Positions 7,067-18,835 of a DNA stretch of 64,000 nt are shown here, piece after piece (within the stretch, counting starts at the first letter, position 1; each line of letters begins with the position of its first letter). Origin of the DNA: Burkholderiales bacterium (GTDB taxonomy: Bacteria > Pseudomonadota > Gammaproteobacteria > Burkholderiales > Burkholderiaceae_C); the NCBI GenBank assembly GCA_016213325.1, contig JACRAY010000011.1, positions 124,001-188,000 of the forward strand, given 5' to 3'. The notes beneath the pieces are model-generated. The model searched no databases, was not told where the DNA came from, and was given only the letters and a program-made list of their open reading frames with translations. The position numbers and the translations under genes are program-made.

Positions 7067-8928
7067 TGCGCCCAGGTGAAGCGGTCGTCCACGTCCACCC
7101 GCCAGGGCCGTTGCTCGCGCTGCTGGGCAACCCCAACTGCGGCAAGACGGCGCTGTTCAACCGCCTCACCGGCAGCCGCCAGAAAGTGGCCAACTACGCA
7201 GGCGTCACCGTCGAACGAAAGGAAGGCCGCTTCACGACCGAGGGCGGGCGCAAGCTGCGCCTGCTGGACCTGCCCGGCACCTACAGCCTGCACCCGCGCA
7301 GCGCCGACGAGCGCGTCACGCGTGACGTGCTGCTCGGCTCGGCGGCCGGCGAGAAGCGGCCCGACCTGCTTCTGTGCGTCGTCGATGCGACGCACCTGCG
7401 GCGGCAACTGCGGCTGGTGTTCGCGGCGAGGCAGCTCGGCCTGCCCTGCGTGGTGGCGCTCAACATGTGCGACGCCGCCGAGCGTCGCGGGCTTACGATC
7501 GATGCGGACGCGCTGTCGCGCGAACTCGGGCTGCCGGTGGTGCGCACGGTGGCCGTGACGGGCGAGGGTGTCGAAACGCTGCGGCGGCTGCTCGACGATC
7601 GCGCAAAGTGGGAGGTTCCCCCGCCTCCCGCCGTGGGCGAGGGCGACCACCAGCGCATCGACCGCCTGCTGGCACGGCTCGGCCTGGCGGGTGCGCTGCC
7701 GCCCGAAGCCACCGACCGCATCGACCGCTTCGTGCTGCATCCGGTCGCCGGCCCGCTGCTGCTCGCCGCGGTGCTCTTCTTCGTGTTCCAGGCCGTCTTC
7801 GCGGGCGCGGCGCCGCTGCAGGACGGCATCGAGGCGGCGGCGCTCCGGGCCGGCTCGGAAATCGCCGCGTGGCTGCCCCCCGGACCGCTGCGCAGCCTGC
7901 TGGTGGACGGTGTGATCGCGGGCGCGGGTGGGGTGCTGGTGTTCCTGCCGCAGATCCTCATCCTGTTCTTCTTCATCCTCGTGCTCGAGGAGTCCGGCTA
8001 CCTGCCGCGCGCGGCGTACCTGCTCGACCGGATGATGGGTGGCCTCGGCCTCTCGGGCCGCTCCTTCATCCCCCTGCTTTCCAGTTTCGCGTGCGCCATT
8101 CCCGGCATCATGGCCTGCCGCACCATCCCGAACACGCGCGACCGGCTGGTGACGATCGCACTGGCGCCGCTGATGACCTGCTCGGCGCGGCTGCCGGTGT
8201 ATGCGCTGCTCATCGGCGCGTTCATCCCGCGCCGCGAACTCGGATTCGGCATCGGCCTGCAGGGCCTCGTGCTGTTTGCGCTGTACCTGGCGGGTGTCGC
8301 CGCCGCCGCGCTGGTGGCGTGGCTGCTGAAGCACGCCACCGCACACGGGCAGGTCCGCACGCTGATGATGGAACTGCCCGCCTACCACTGGCCCCGCGCC
8401 GCCAACCTCGCCATCGGGCTGTGGCAGCGCGCGCTGGTGTTCCTGCGGCGCGTGGGCGGCATCATCCTGGGCCTCACCGTGCTCGTGTGGGCCCTGGCCA
8501 GCTTTCCAGCGGCGCCCGCCGATGCGGCCCTGCCGGCCATCGAGTACAGCTTCGCCGGCCAGCTGGGCCACCTGCTCGCGGGGCTGTTCGCGCCTGCAGG
8601 CTTCAACTGGCAGATCGCCGTGGCGCTGGTGGCGGGGCTGGCTGCGCGCGAAGTGGCGGTCGGTGCGCTGGGCGCCGTGTATGCGGTGGCCGCCACCGGC
8701 GACGCCGCTGCGCAGCAGCTGGGCCTGCTGATCGCCCAGCACTGGAGCCTGCCCACCGGCCTTGCGCTGCTGGCCTGGTACGTGTTCGCGCCGCAATGCG
8801 TGAGCACGCTGGTCGCCATGCGGCGCGAGTCCGGGAGCTGGGCGCTGCCCGCGGGCGTGGCGGCCGCGCTGTTCGGGCTCGCGTACGGGGCCGCGTTCCT
8901 GACCTTTCGCGCAGCCCTCGCTTGCTGA
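7066..8928 (+). CDS. feoB: Ferrous iron transporter FeoB
   Basis: A 620-residue inner-membrane Fe2+ permease with an N-terminal G domain. G1 is GNPNCGKT at residues 21-28, G3 is DLPG at 68-71, and G4 is NMCD at 133-136. The membrane part has the two Gate-type regions, including the SGRSFIPLLSSFACAIPGIM segment and the late LLAWYVFAPQCVSTL segment. At 620 residues it is one of the short FeoB forms that lack extra C-terminal cytoplasmic sequence, and no feoC follows. The GTG/ATG choice is set by the overlap with feoA. Confidence 0.95.
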   Translation: MRPGEAVVHVHPPGPLLALLGNPNCGKTALFNRLTGSRQKVANYAGVTVERKEGRFTTEGGRKLRLLDLPGTYSLHPRSADERVTRDVLLGSAAGEKRPDLLLCVVDATHLRRQLRLVFAARQLGLPCVVALNMCDAAERRGLTIDADALSRELGLPVVRTVAVTGEGVETLRRLLDDRAKWEVPPPPAVGEGDHQRIDRLLARLGLAGALPPEATDRIDRFVLHPVAGPLLLAAVLFFVFQAVFAGAAPLQDGIEAAALRAGSEIAAWLPPGPLRSLLVDGVIAGAGGVLVFLPQILILFFFILVLEESGYLPRAAYLLDRMMGGLGLSGRSFIPLLSSFACAIPGIMACRTIPNTRDRLVTIALAPLMTCSARLPVYALLIGAFIPRRELGFGIGLQGLVLFALYLAGVAAAALVAWLLKHATAHGQVRTLMMELPAYHWPRAANLAIGLWQRALVFLRRVGGIILGLTVLVWALASFPAAPADAALPAIEYSFAGQLGHLLAGLFAPAGFNWQIAVALVAGLAAREVAVGALGAVYAVAATGDAAAQQLGLLIAQHWSLPTGLALLAWYVFAPQCVSTLVAMRRESGSWALPAGVAAALFGLAYGAAFLTFRAALAC

Positions 8929-8935
8929 AGCAAGG

Positions 8936-9151
8936 TTGACCTGGCACAAGGAATTCGAGAAGGTCACCGTGCGGGCCGGCACTTTCGATTCGTTCCGCGT
9001 GGTGTGCACCGCGCCGGGGTCGGTCGACACCATGTGGTCCAGCGTCGACATGGGCATGTGGATCAAGGCGGACCTGCGGCGCAGTGCCGAGCACTTCGCG
9101 GGCGCGGGCACCCAGCAGCACGAACTGCTCGCCGTCAACCTGCGCAAGTGA
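8936..9151 (+). pseudogene. C-terminal fragment of an unidentified protein
   Basis: A 71-residue reading frame opening only with a TTG at 8936, eight bases after the feoB stop. It begins mid-domain with the type of sequence seen inside larger exported proteins (KVTVRAGTFDSFRVVCTAPG), followed by a Met/Trp-rich turn and a clean C-terminus. It has no signal sequence and no good upstream start. It reads as the tail of a deleted gene. It could instead be a translated small ORF, because AAGCAAGG precedes the TTG. It ends five bases before the convergent MFS gene stop. Confidence 0.45.
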
Positions 9152-9155
9152 CCGC

Positions 9156-10748
9156 CTATTCCGCCTCGATGAGGTAGCGCGTCACCAGCGGCGGCTCTTC
9201 ACCCACATGAAGGGCCAGCCGCCTGTCGCGCAACTGCACGTCCGAAGCCGTCACACGGTCGAACCGGCGCAGGTGCTCGGTCCACGACTCGTCGGTGATC
9301 TCCTCGATGAAGTGCGCCGGGTCGTGCAGGTCGTGCAGCAGCTGCCAGTTCAGCGCGCCCTGCTGCAGGCGGCTGCGCCGGCTTTCCTGCATGATCGCCA
9401 GGAATTCCTGGGTGCGCGCCGGGTCGATGCGGTATTCGATGGTCACGCGGATGCGCCCGGCGGCCGGCGGCGCGGGCATCTGCGGGATCTTCATCACGCC
9501 GCGCTTGGGCGTCAGGTCTTCCTCGGTGCCGCGGTCCACCACCAGCCGCTGCGCTGCAACCATCAGCACGATGCTGCTCGCGGCCGCTACCAGGATGCTC
9601 GTGTGCACGCCGTACCACGTGGCGACCTGTCCCCACAGGGCCGCGCCGCCGGCGGTGGAACCCATCAGCGACATCTGGTAGATGGACATGCCGCGCGCCC
9701 GCACCCAATCGGGCAGGGCCATCTGCGCGGCGACGGTGAGCGTGTTCGCAACCGTCAGCCACGCCATGCCGGCGATCATCATCGCCGGCACCGCCACGTA
9801 GACATTGGGCGCGAAGGCCACGACCACCGAGCCCGCGCCTTGCAGGGCCGTGCCCAGCAGCACCCGCTGCTGCAGGGGCAGCCAGGCGCGGATGCGCGGC
9901 ATCACGAGTGCGGCAACGATGGCCCCGACGCCCATGGCAGCCAGCAGCACGGTGAACGTCCCGGCCTTGCCGCCCTGGATGCCGCGGGCCACCAGTGGCA
10001 GCAGCGCCATGATGGCGGTGGAGTGCAGGAAGAACAGCGCGATGCGCAGCATGATCGCGCGCATGCGGCTCGACTGCCACACGTACTGCATGCCCACCCG
10101 CATGGCGCTGGCCAGCCGCTCGCGCCCCAGAGGGCTTTCGGTGTGCTCGCGCCGCCAGCTCATGATGATGAAGCCGGCCGTCACCGACAGCACGGCGTTC
10201 ATGGCGAACACCCACTCGCTGCCGACGCTCGCGATCAGCGCGCCGGCAATGAGCGGGCCGACGATGCGCGATGCGTTCATCGCCACGCCGTTCAGGGCCA
10301 GCGCCTGCGGCAAGTGGTGCCGCGGCACGATCTCGGGAATGATGGCCGCGAACACCGGCCAGCGCATGGCCAGCCCCACCCCGTTGGCGAAAGTCAGCGC
10401 CAGCAGCAGCGGCGCGGTGAGCGCATCCATCCAGATCACCGCGAACAGCAGCACCGAGACCGTGGCCACCCAGAACTGCGTGACCATGAAGTAGCGCCGG
10501 CGGTCCACGATGTCGGCCAGCGCGCCGCTGGGCAGGCCGAGCAGGAAGACGGGCAGGGTGGAGGCGCTCTGCACCAGCGCCACCCACAGGGGAGACGGGC
10601 CGATCGACGTCATCAGCCAGGCCGCGGCCACGTCGTTCGCCCACATCGTGGTGTTGGCTGCCAGCCACGTCAGCCACAGCATGCGGAACACCGGTGCCTG
10701 CAGCGGCCCCAGCGCGGACGGTCGCTCAGTGGGCGGGTTGCCGCTCAA
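9156..10748 (-). CDS. MFS exporter (EntS-like MFS_3) with C-terminal monooxygenase-like domain
   Basis: A 530-residue major facilitator with about 10-12 membrane helices in residues 15-410. It has the MFS loop GALADIVDRRR after helix 2 and then a soluble C-terminal domain (about 420-520, VTIEYRIDPARTQEFLAIM) that resembles a dimeric alpha/beta-barrel antibiotic-biosynthesis-monooxygenase fold. The MFS_3 family includes enterobactin exporters. The substrate is unknown. The start is a TTG inside the stop of the upstream protease gene (TTGA overlap at 10745-10748), so translation is coupled. It faces the feoB tail. Confidence 0.85.
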   Translation of the reverse strand: MSGNPPTERPSALGPLQAPVFRMLWLTWLAANTTMWANDVAAAWLMTSIGPSPLWVALVQSASTLPVFLLGLPSGALADIVDRRRYFMVTQFWVATVSVLLFAVIWMDALTAPLLLALTFANGVGLAMRWPVFAAIIPEIVPRHHLPQALALNGVAMNASRIVGPLIAGALIASVGSEWVFAMNAVLSVTAGFIIMSWRREHTESPLGRERLASAMRVGMQYVWQSSRMRAIMLRIALFFLHSTAIMALLPLVARGIQGGKAGTFTVLLAAMGVGAIVAALVMPRIRAWLPLQQRVLLGTALQGAGSVVVAFAPNVYVAVPAMMIAGMAWLTVANTLTVAAQMALPDWVRARGMSIYQMSLMGSTAGGAALWGQVATWYGVHTSILVAAASSIVLMVAAQRLVVDRGTEEDLTPKRGVMKIPQMPAPPAAGRIRVTIEYRIDPARTQEFLAIMQESRRSRLQQGALNWQLLHDLHDPAHFIEEITDESWTEHLRRFDRVTASDVQLRDRRLALHVGEEPPLVTRYLIEAE

Positions 10749-11392
10749 TAACGCCGCTCCAGCACCATGATGTCGTTCTCGCGCTTCATCTGGAAGCGCG
10801 ACAGGAAGCTGTTGCCCAGCAGCACGTGCGGCATGCCGGCCGGCGACACCACGGCCTCGACGCCGTAGATTTCCACGTCGTTGATGCGCACCGAGTCGAG
10901 CTTGACGAGCCAGCCGCGCACGTTGCCGTTGGCGGTGTGCAGCATCACCGGGCGGCCGGTGGCTTCGTACTTCACGCCGATGCGGTCGGCGTCTTCCTTG
11001 CTGAGCGACACCGACGTGGCGCCCGTGTCCACCAGGAACTGCACCGACCGGCCGTTGATGGACCCGCGCGGCATGAAGTGGCCGCCGCTGTCCATGGTGA
11101 ACACGAGCCGGTTGCCGCGTGCCGGGGCCGGGCCGCCCCCCACGCTGGCGGGCGAATCGCCCACGCGCAGCGTGAAGCGTTTGCCGCCCACTTCCAGCAT
11201 GGCCTGGTCACCCAGCGTGGAGAGCACCTTCACGCCTTCGTGCGACTCGCCGGGCGCCACCGACCGCGGCGCGCCGCCGTTCACGATCAGCAGCGCCTTG
11301 CTGCCGAGCATGCCCTGCAGCGCCACGGTCTGGGCCTGCACGGCGCCGCCCAGCAAGGCAGCGAGCGCCGCAGCGACGATCCGCTTGGACAT
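10745..11392 (-). CDS. Retropepsin-like clan AA aspartic protease (TIGR02281 type)
   Basis: A 215-residue exported protein with a signal peptide ending near VQA-Q. The catalytic motif FLVDTGATSVSLS, near residue 117, is the retroviral-type Asp-Thr-Gly site, and MPHVLLGNSFLSRFQ is the matching C-terminal hydrophobic-hydrophobic-Gly motif. These bacterial proteins act as dimers in the envelope, and their substrates are unknown. The N-terminal third (residues 20-85) is a separate beta-domain. The ATG at 11392 gives the signal peptide; longer starts do not. It is coupled to the MFS gene downstream and lies four bases after yajQ. Confidence 0.85.
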   Translation of the reverse strand: MSKRIVAAALAALLGGAVQAQTVALQGMLGSKALLIVNGGAPRSVAPGESHEGVKVLSTLGDQAMLEVGGKRFTLRVGDSPASVGGGPAPARGNRLVFTMDSGGHFMPRGSINGRSVQFLVDTGATSVSLSKEDADRIGVKYEATGRPVMLHTANGNVRGWLVKLDSVRINDVEIYGVEAVVSPAGMPHVLLGNSFLSRFQMKRENDIMVLERRY

Positions 11393-11396
11393 GGCA

Positions 11397-11882
11397 TCAC
11401 TCCCGGAAGTTGGTGAAGGCAAGGGGCAGGTCGGCCATTTCCTTGCGCACGAGCGCGATGGCGGCCTGCAGGTCGTCGCGCTTGGTCCCGCTGACGCGCA
11501 CCACTTCGCCCTGGATGGCGGCCTGCACCTTCAGCTTGCTTTCCTTGATGAGCTTCTGGATCTTCTTCGCGTGCTCGGACTCGATCCCGTTGCGCACGCG
11601 CAGCACCTGCCGCACCTTGTCGCCGCCCATCTTCTGCACGTCGCCCTTGTCGAGGAAGCGCACGTCGACTCCGCGCTTGGCCATCTTGGCCAGCAGGATG
11701 TCCTGCACCTGCTGCAGCTGGAAGTCGGCGTCGCCGGTGACGGTGATCTCCTTGTCCTTCAGCTCGATGGCCGCAGCGGTGCCCTTGAAATCGAAGCGCG
11801 TGCCGATTTCCTTGGCCGTGTTGTCGACGGCGTTCCTGACTTCGACCATGTCCGGCTCGAGCACGGCGTCGAACGAAGGCAT
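11397..11882 (-). CDS. yajQ: YajQ family cyclic-di-GMP/nucleotide-binding protein
   Basis: A 161-residue cytoplasmic protein of UPF0234/YajQ. The start [20 protein letters not shown], the FDFKG strand, [13 protein letters not shown] and the C-terminal [15 protein letters not shown] ending are diagnostic. YajQ proteins have two ferredoxin-like domains and bind c-di-GMP in Xanthomonas and other genera. Its ATG at 11882 is preceded by GGAGAAG. It is divergent from murB with only 30 bases between starts. Confidence 0.94.
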   Translation of the reverse strand: MPSFDAVLEPDMVEVRNAVDNTAKEIGTRFDFKGTAAAIELKDKEITVTGDADFQLQQVQDILLAKMAKRGVDVRFLDKGDVQKMGGDKVRQVLRVRNGIESEHAKKIQKLIKESKLKVQAAIQGEVVRVSGTKRDDLQAAIALVRKEMADLPLAFTNFRE

Positions 11883-11912
11883 ATCTTCTTCTCCTTGGGT
11901 CACAATTGTCCC

Positions 11913-12953
11913 ATGATCGTCGAGCCCAACGCGCCGCTGCAGCCGCACAACACCTTCGGCATCGTTGCCAGGGCGCGCAGCATGGTGCGGGTGCAGGGCG
12001 TTGCCGACGTGCAGGCGGTGCTGGCGCACCCTGACCTGGGCGCCGGGCCCAAGTTCGTGCTGGGCGGCGGCAGCAACATCGTGCTGACGGGCGACGTGAA
12101 GGCCACGGTGCTCAAGGTCGAGATCATGGGCCGGCAGGTGCTGGAAGACGGCCCGCGTTCCACGCTGGTCGAAGCCGGGGCGGGGGAGAACTGGCACGAC
12201 TTCGTCACCTGGACGCTGGAGCAGGGCCTGCCGGGGCTGGAAAACCTGGCCCTGATCCCCGGCACCGTGGGCGCGGCGCCGGTGCAGAACATCGGCGCCT
12301 ACGGGGTGGAGCTGCAGGACAGCTTCGAGTCGCTGGACGCGGTCGACCTGAACACCGGCCGGGTGTTCTCGCTGGACGCGACCCAGTGTGCATTCGGCTA
12401 CCGCGACTCGGTTTTCAAGCACAGCGCGGCGCGCGACAGCGACCTGGGGCTGGCGGGGCGGGCGCTGATCCTGCGTGTGCGCCTCAGGCTGCGCAAGCCC
12501 TGGAAGCCGCTGCTGGGCTACCTGGACCTGCAGCGCAAGGTGGCTGAAACCGGTGTCACCGACCCGTCGGCCCGGCAGGTCTACGACTGGGTCTGTGCCA
12601 TCCGCAGCGCCAAGCTGCCCGACCCGCGCGTCATCGGCAACGCGGGCAGCTTCTTCAAGAACCCCACGGTCACGCCCGAGCAGTGCCAGGACATCATCGC
12701 GCGTGACCCCGGCATCGTGCATTACCCCATGCCCGACGGCTCGGTGAAGCTGGCGGCGGGCTGGCTGATCGATGCCTGCGGCTGGAAGGGCAAGTCGGTG
12801 GGCAAGGCCGGCGTGTACGAGAAGCAGGCGCTGGTGCTGGTCAACCGGGGCGGGGCGACCGGGGGCGAGGTGGTGACCCTGGCGCGGGCGATCCAGACGA
12901 GCGTTTACGAGCGTTTCGGGATCCGGCTGGAGCCGGAGCCGGTGGTGGTTTGA
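11913..12953 (+). CDS. murB: UDP-N-acetylenolpyruvoylglucosamine reductase
   Basis: A 346-residue FAD enzyme that reduces UDP-GlcNAc-enolpyruvate to UDP-MurNAc in peptidoglycan synthesis. The FAD-binding LGGGSNIVL and the [19 protein letters not shown] stretch are clear, as are the catalytic [11 protein letters not shown] serine loop and the C-terminal [10 protein letters not shown]. It is the type I (E. coli-like) length. Its ATG at 11913 gives the usual short N-terminus before [10 protein letters not shown] 21-base palindrome follows its stop. Confidence 0.96.
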   Translation: MIVEPNAPLQPHNTFGIVARARSMVRVQGVADVQAVLAHPDLGAGPKFVLGGGSNIVLTGDVKATVLKVEIMGRQVLEDGPRSTLVEAGAGENWHDFVTWTLEQGLPGLENLALIPGTVGAAPVQNIGAYGVELQDSFESLDAVDLNTGRVFSLDATQCAFGYRDSVFKHSAARDSDLGLAGRALILRVRLRLRKPWKPLLGYLDLQRKVAETGVTDPSARQVYDWVCAIRSAKLPDPRVIGNAGSFFKNPTVTPEQCQDIIARDPGIVHYPMPDGSVKLAAGWLIDACGWKGKSVGKAGVYEKQALVLVNRGGATGGEVVTLARAIQTSVYERFGIRLEPEPVVV

Positions 12954-12957
12954 AGAG

Positions 12958-12978
12958 AGCTGGGGTTGCACCCCAGCT
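12958..12978. repeat. Dispersed palindrome, copy 1 (AGCTGGGGT-TGC-ACCCCAGCT)
   Basis: A perfect inverted repeat with nine-base arms and a three-base loop, starting four bases after the murB stop. The same eight-base arm recurs at 23895-23913 and 39987-40005, each time just after a stop codon. There is no T-tract, so it is not a classical terminator. It may stabilise 3' ends or belong to a REP-like family. Confidence 0.8.
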
Positions 12979-12982
12979 ATCG

Positions 12983-13567
12983 TTAGCCAGCCAACGCCGC
13001 TTCGATCTCCGCAAACGACTTCGCCTGCACCGGCAGCTGCAGCGCCATCCCCAGCTGCCGCGCCATTTGCGACAGCGAGAAAATACCGCGTACCTCGCGC
13101 TGGCCATCGGCCGACTGCTGCACCACCAGCGCGTGGTGCCGCCGGGCATGTTGCAGGCTCGCCACCACCTGGCCAACTCGTGCACGTTCCACCGTATGCA
13201 TGTCGAAAGCTTCCAGGCGGTCGGCCGGCGTCATCACGTCGGCCACCAGGATGTCGCTGTGCGGGATGCGCCGGGTCTCGGCCACCGCCACCGGCTTCTC
13301 GCCGAGGATGTCGTTGGTGGTGATGATGCCCACCAGGTTCTGCTGGTCGTCCACCGCCAGCAGCATGCGCACGCCGCGCTTCACCATGAAGGCGTGCGCC
13401 GCATCCATGGTGTCCTGCGGGGATGTCACGGCGGCAGCCACGCGCGTCAGGTCGGTCATCACCTCGAGCGCCGGCGAGTCGAGGGTGACGGACGCCTGCC
13501 GCTGGTCGGGCCGGCAGACGCGCATCTGGCCGATGGCAGGAAGGATTGCGAGGGTGTTCGAAGCCAT
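12983..13567 (-). CDS. CBS-pair domain protein
   Basis: A 194-residue cytoplasmic protein built around two CBS motifs: [21 protein letters not shown] (first) and the [21 protein letters not shown] region (second), with the strand pair [20 protein letters not shown] between. CBS pairs usually sense adenosine nucleotides. No catalytic domain is attached, so it is a stand-alone sensor of unknown partner. The ATG at 13567 follows GGAGG; the longer frame to 13594 lacks a ribosome binding site. It is divergent from the next secreted protein. Confidence 0.85.
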   Translation of the reverse strand: MASNTLAILPAIGQMRVCRPDQRQASVTLDSPALEVMTDLTRVAAAVTSPQDTMDAAHAFMVKRGVRMLLAVDDQQNLVGIITTNDILGEKPVAVAETRRIPHSDILVADVMTPADRLEAFDMHTVERARVGQVVASLQHARRHHALVVQQSADGQREVRGIFSLSQMARQLGMALQLPVQAKSFAEIEAALAG

Positions 13568-13706
13568 GGCCGGTCCTCCGTGATGCGAATCCATGATCCG
13601 CCCATTCCCATCCTATGGCAATCGCCCCCTCGTTCGGGGGGATGTGCGAAACGGCCGCGCATTCATAGAATGGTTTGTCACCGCTTGTTACTACCCCGGA
13701 GCCGCC

Positions 13707-14900
13707 ATGTCTTACCTGCGCAGTACCTTTGCCCTCCTTCTCGCTTTGGCCGCTTGCACCGCATTCAGCCAGGCGCCGGCTTCCGGCGACGGCAGCAACC
13801 AGCCTGCCCCCGGCTTTGCGCCGGCGGCGCCTGCGGCCCCTGCGGCACCCGCCATGGCGCCGGGCTTCGCACCGGCTGCGGCGGCTGCCGCGCCCGTGCC
13901 GCCCGCGGTGGCTGCCGCCATGGCCACGCTGGCCGACCCCGACCCCGACGCCCGCTTCAAGGGCAAGATGGGCGGCACTTTCGGCAAGAACGTCACCGAG
14001 GTGCTGCCCGCCGGCAAGCGCGTGGCCATCGTCGGCTTCCGGGTGGCCTTCATCACCGACAACAAGATCACCGCCCAAGTGCGCAGTGCGTACCTGCCGG
14101 GCATGGACTTCAGCGGCGCAAGATCGTCATTCTTCGTCGAGCTGAAAGGCGTGGACGGCACGACCATGCAGAACGTGACCGACCGCGCGTACAAGGACCT
14201 GGTGGCGTTGCTGGCCGCGTCCGGCCGCGAGGTGGTGCCCATGGAGCAGTTGCTGGAACATTACGCAGGCATCAAGCAGAGCAACCGCGGCTACGTGAAG
14301 GAGCAGAACGGCCAGACCGCCAACTTCTTCTCGCCCAGCGGCATGCCGCTGTTCTTCACGCACTTCGAAGGGCAGTGGGGCGACTCGGGCATGCTGGACC
14401 TGGGCAACTACCGCAAGCTGCAGGAGATCTCGTCGAAGCTGAACGCCGTGGTCATCGCGCCCGTGGTGTTCGTCAACTTCGCCCGCATGAGTTCCAGCGG
14501 CAACCAGTCGGGCCTGGTGGCGCGCTCGGCCGAGACGGGCGGCGAGATGGCGATGTCGGTCGCCGGCTTCAGCAGCCTGTACATCCGCACCGAGGAATTC
14601 CGCAACGGCATGCTGATGAAGGGCGACGAAGGCAGCTTCCAGATGTCCGGCGCCATCGCCAGCCCGATGGAGTTCGGCAAGATGCAGGTGACGGCGCAGG
14701 AAGACAACCGGGGCGTACGAACGGCGCTCAACGTCGTCGGCTTTCTCGGCGGCATCCCCAACCTGGGCGGCGCTGCGCGCAGCACCACCAAGGCCATTGC
14801 CGAGACGAGCAACGACGCCTACGCGGCCGCCGCCAACGATGCGCTGCTGCGCATGTCGGCCACGCTGGGCAAGTGGTTCGCGAAATACCCGCCGCAATAA
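13707..14900 (+). CDS. Exported protein of unknown function with Ala/Pro linker
   Basis: A 397-residue protein I do not recognise. It starts with a signal sequence containing a possible lipobox (LAAC, Cys17), followed by a low-complexity Ala/Pro/Gly linker of about 50 residues. A conserved-looking domain then begins [24 protein letters not shown]. Strand-rich stretches ([36 protein letters not shown]) suggest a beta-barrel-like or lipoprotein fold. ATG 13707 is chosen because it gives the signal peptide. Its neighbours give no hint of a role. Confidence 0.6.
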   Translation: MSYLRSTFALLLALAACTAFSQAPASGDGSNQPAPGFAPAAPAAPAAPAMAPGFAPAAAAAAPVPPAVAAAMATLADPDPDARFKGKMGGTFGKNVTEVLPAGKRVAIVGFRVAFITDNKITAQVRSAYLPGMDFSGARSSFFVELKGVDGTTMQNVTDRAYKDLVALLAASGREVVPMEQLLEHYAGIKQSNRGYVKEQNGQTANFFSPSGMPLFFTHFEGQWGDSGMLDLGNYRKLQEISSKLNAVVIAPVVFVNFARMSSSGNQSGLVARSAETGGEMAMSVAGFSSLYIRTEEFRNGMLMKGDEGSFQMSGAIASPMEFGKMQVTAQEDNRGVRTALNVVGFLGGIPNLGGAARSTTKAIAETSNDAYAAAANDALLRMSATLGKWFAKYPPQ

Positions 14901-14901
14901 G

Positions 14902-15303
14902 CTAGTGCCAGGCGCCCAGCAGGGCGCCCATCGCGGTGAACGCGACGACCTGGTAGCCGCTGTTCACCAGCCACAGCTTGAGGCTGCGGCGCTCGAACAG
15001 GTAGGTCACGCCCAGCGCCATGGCCACCCAGCCCAGGCCGGCGGCGAAACCGGCAAAGGTGCCGAAGCCCAGCGTGGCCTTCGGCCCCACGAATGCCGCC
15101 AGGTTGGCGGCCGCGACGAGGTTGGCGACGAAGGCCAGGCCGAAGATGCGGCCCATGCCGCCCTGGTTCAGCTGCGCCTCGGTCATGCCGGCCTCGCGTG
15201 CCCACACCTTGGCGAACAACAGGGGCGAATACCACAGCCCGCCGATGGCGAAATTGATGAGTGCGGCCACGAGCACCGCCGGATAATGGATCTGCACTTC
15301 CAT
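14902..15303 (-). CDS. DUF1761-type membrane protein
   Basis: A 133-residue protein with four predicted membrane helices: residues 8-25, about 50-70, 75-97 and 110-130. The start MEVQIHYPAVLVAALINFAIGGLWYSPLLF is typical of DUF1761, a family of small inner-membrane proteins with no known activity. AGGAGG precedes the ATG at 15303. It is convergent with the unknown secreted protein, one base apart, and divergent from the histidine kinase. Confidence 0.75.
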   Translation of the reverse strand: MEVQIHYPAVLVAALINFAIGGLWYSPLLFAKVWAREAGMTEAQLNQGGMGRIFGLAFVANLVAAANLAAFVGPKATLGFGTFAGFAAGLGWVAMALGVTYLFERRSLKLWLVNSGYQVVAFTAMGALLGAWH

Positions 15304-15376
15304 GGGCACCTCCTCGTTGCGTCGATGGTGGGATGACCGCCGCCGCGGATCAAGCAGGAGCCGACCGAAACCGGAT

Positions 15377-16416
15377 ATGAGCGTACCGAAGCCGGATGCC
15401 CGGCCGCCCGGGCTGCTGTTCGACGACCGCCCCGTGATGGCGGTGGGCGTGCTGGCCTTCGGCACCGGCATTCCCGTGCTCACGGGCCTGTACGGGCCGG
15501 TCTCGCCGGGCTCGGCCCTGTTCTGGTTGGGCTTCGTCTGGTTCATCGCGCTGGCGGCGGCCATCTGGGGCGGCAACCGCTGGCTGCTGTTTCGCCAGCG
15601 CCGCCACCTCGACTGGTTCTCGGTGCCGTGGCGCAAGCTCGTGTCGCTGGTCAGCGCCAACGTGCTGTTCACCGCGCCGCTCACCATCGCCGCGCTGTGG
15701 GCTTGGTACCGGGCGGCGGGCCTGCCCGTCGACATCCGCACCATCGAGCTGGTGACGCTCACCAACGTGCTCTGCGTGCTGTTCGTGACGCACGCCTACG
15801 AAACCGTGTTCCTCATTCGCGAGCGGCAGGGCGACATGGTGCGCGTCGAGCGGCTCGAAAGGCTGCGCGCGCAGGCCGAGCTCGACGGCCTGAAAGCGCA
15901 GGTGGACCCGCACTTCCTGTTCAACAGCCTCAACACGCTCGGCCACCTGATCCGGCACGACGCGCGGGTGGCGCGCGAGTTCTGCGACACGCTGGCCGAG
16001 GTGTACCGCTACCTGCTGGCCAGCCGCAACAGCGACAGCGTGCCGCTGTCGCAGGAGCTGGAATTCGTGCGCATGTACCACCGCCTGCTGGCGCTGCGCT
16101 TCGGTGACGCGTTGCAGCTCGACATCGAAGCGGGCGCTTTCGAGCTGCGCATGCCGCCGATGTCGCTGCAGACGCTGCTGGAGAACGCGGTCAAGCACAA
16201 CCGGGTGGAGTCGGGCGACCGGCTGGTCGTGACCATCGCTGCTGCTCCCGGCGGAGTGGAGGTGAGCAACCCGGTGCGCCCGCGCAGCAGCGCCAGGCCA
16301 TCGCTGGGCGTGGGCCTGCGCAACCTCGACGAGCGCTGCCGCGCGCTGGGCGGCCAGGGCATCACCGTCGATGTTTCGGGCGATGTTTTCCGGGTGCGCG
16401 TGCCGGGAGTCACGGC

Positions 16417-16420
<4 letters not shown>
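15377..16420 (+). CDS. LytS/AlgZ-type sensor histidine kinase
   Basis: A 347-residue inner-membrane kinase with about four N-terminal helices (residues 20-145). The His_kinase domain carries the phospho-accepting histidine in VDPHFLFNSLNTLGHL (His179), followed by a short ATPase domain (LLENAVKHNR N-box, then GVGLRNLDERC G-box). This is the LytS/YehU class that pairs with LytTR response regulators, and one is encoded immediately downstream with an ATGA overlap. The stimulus is unknown. ATG 15377 is chosen; the frame is open further upstream but without a better signal. Confidence 0.9.
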
Positions 16421-18780
<2,360 letters not shown>

Positions 18781-18798
18781 GGCCCAATTTTACGTGCC

Positions 18799-18827
18799 TG
18801 AATCCAGCCGGCCCGCCGGTGCGTATT
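18799..18827 (+). promoter_or_regulatory. Possible ECF-sigma autoregulatory promoter
   Basis: TGAATCC at 18799-18805 and CGTATT at 18822-18827 are separated by 16 bases, and the second element lies 8 bases before the sigma factor ATG. The spacing and the CGTxTT-type -10 resemble ECF promoters. The match is weak evidence alone, because a start so close to the ATG would give a nearly leaderless transcript. Confidence 0.3.
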
Positions 18828-18835
18828 CAGTCGGT

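Noticed and set aside
13621..13643. CCCCC-TCGTTC-GGGGG hairpin before the CBS/secreted protein divergent pair
   Set aside because: The stem is only five pairs with an asymmetric flank and no second copy, so it is not claimed as an operator or terminator.
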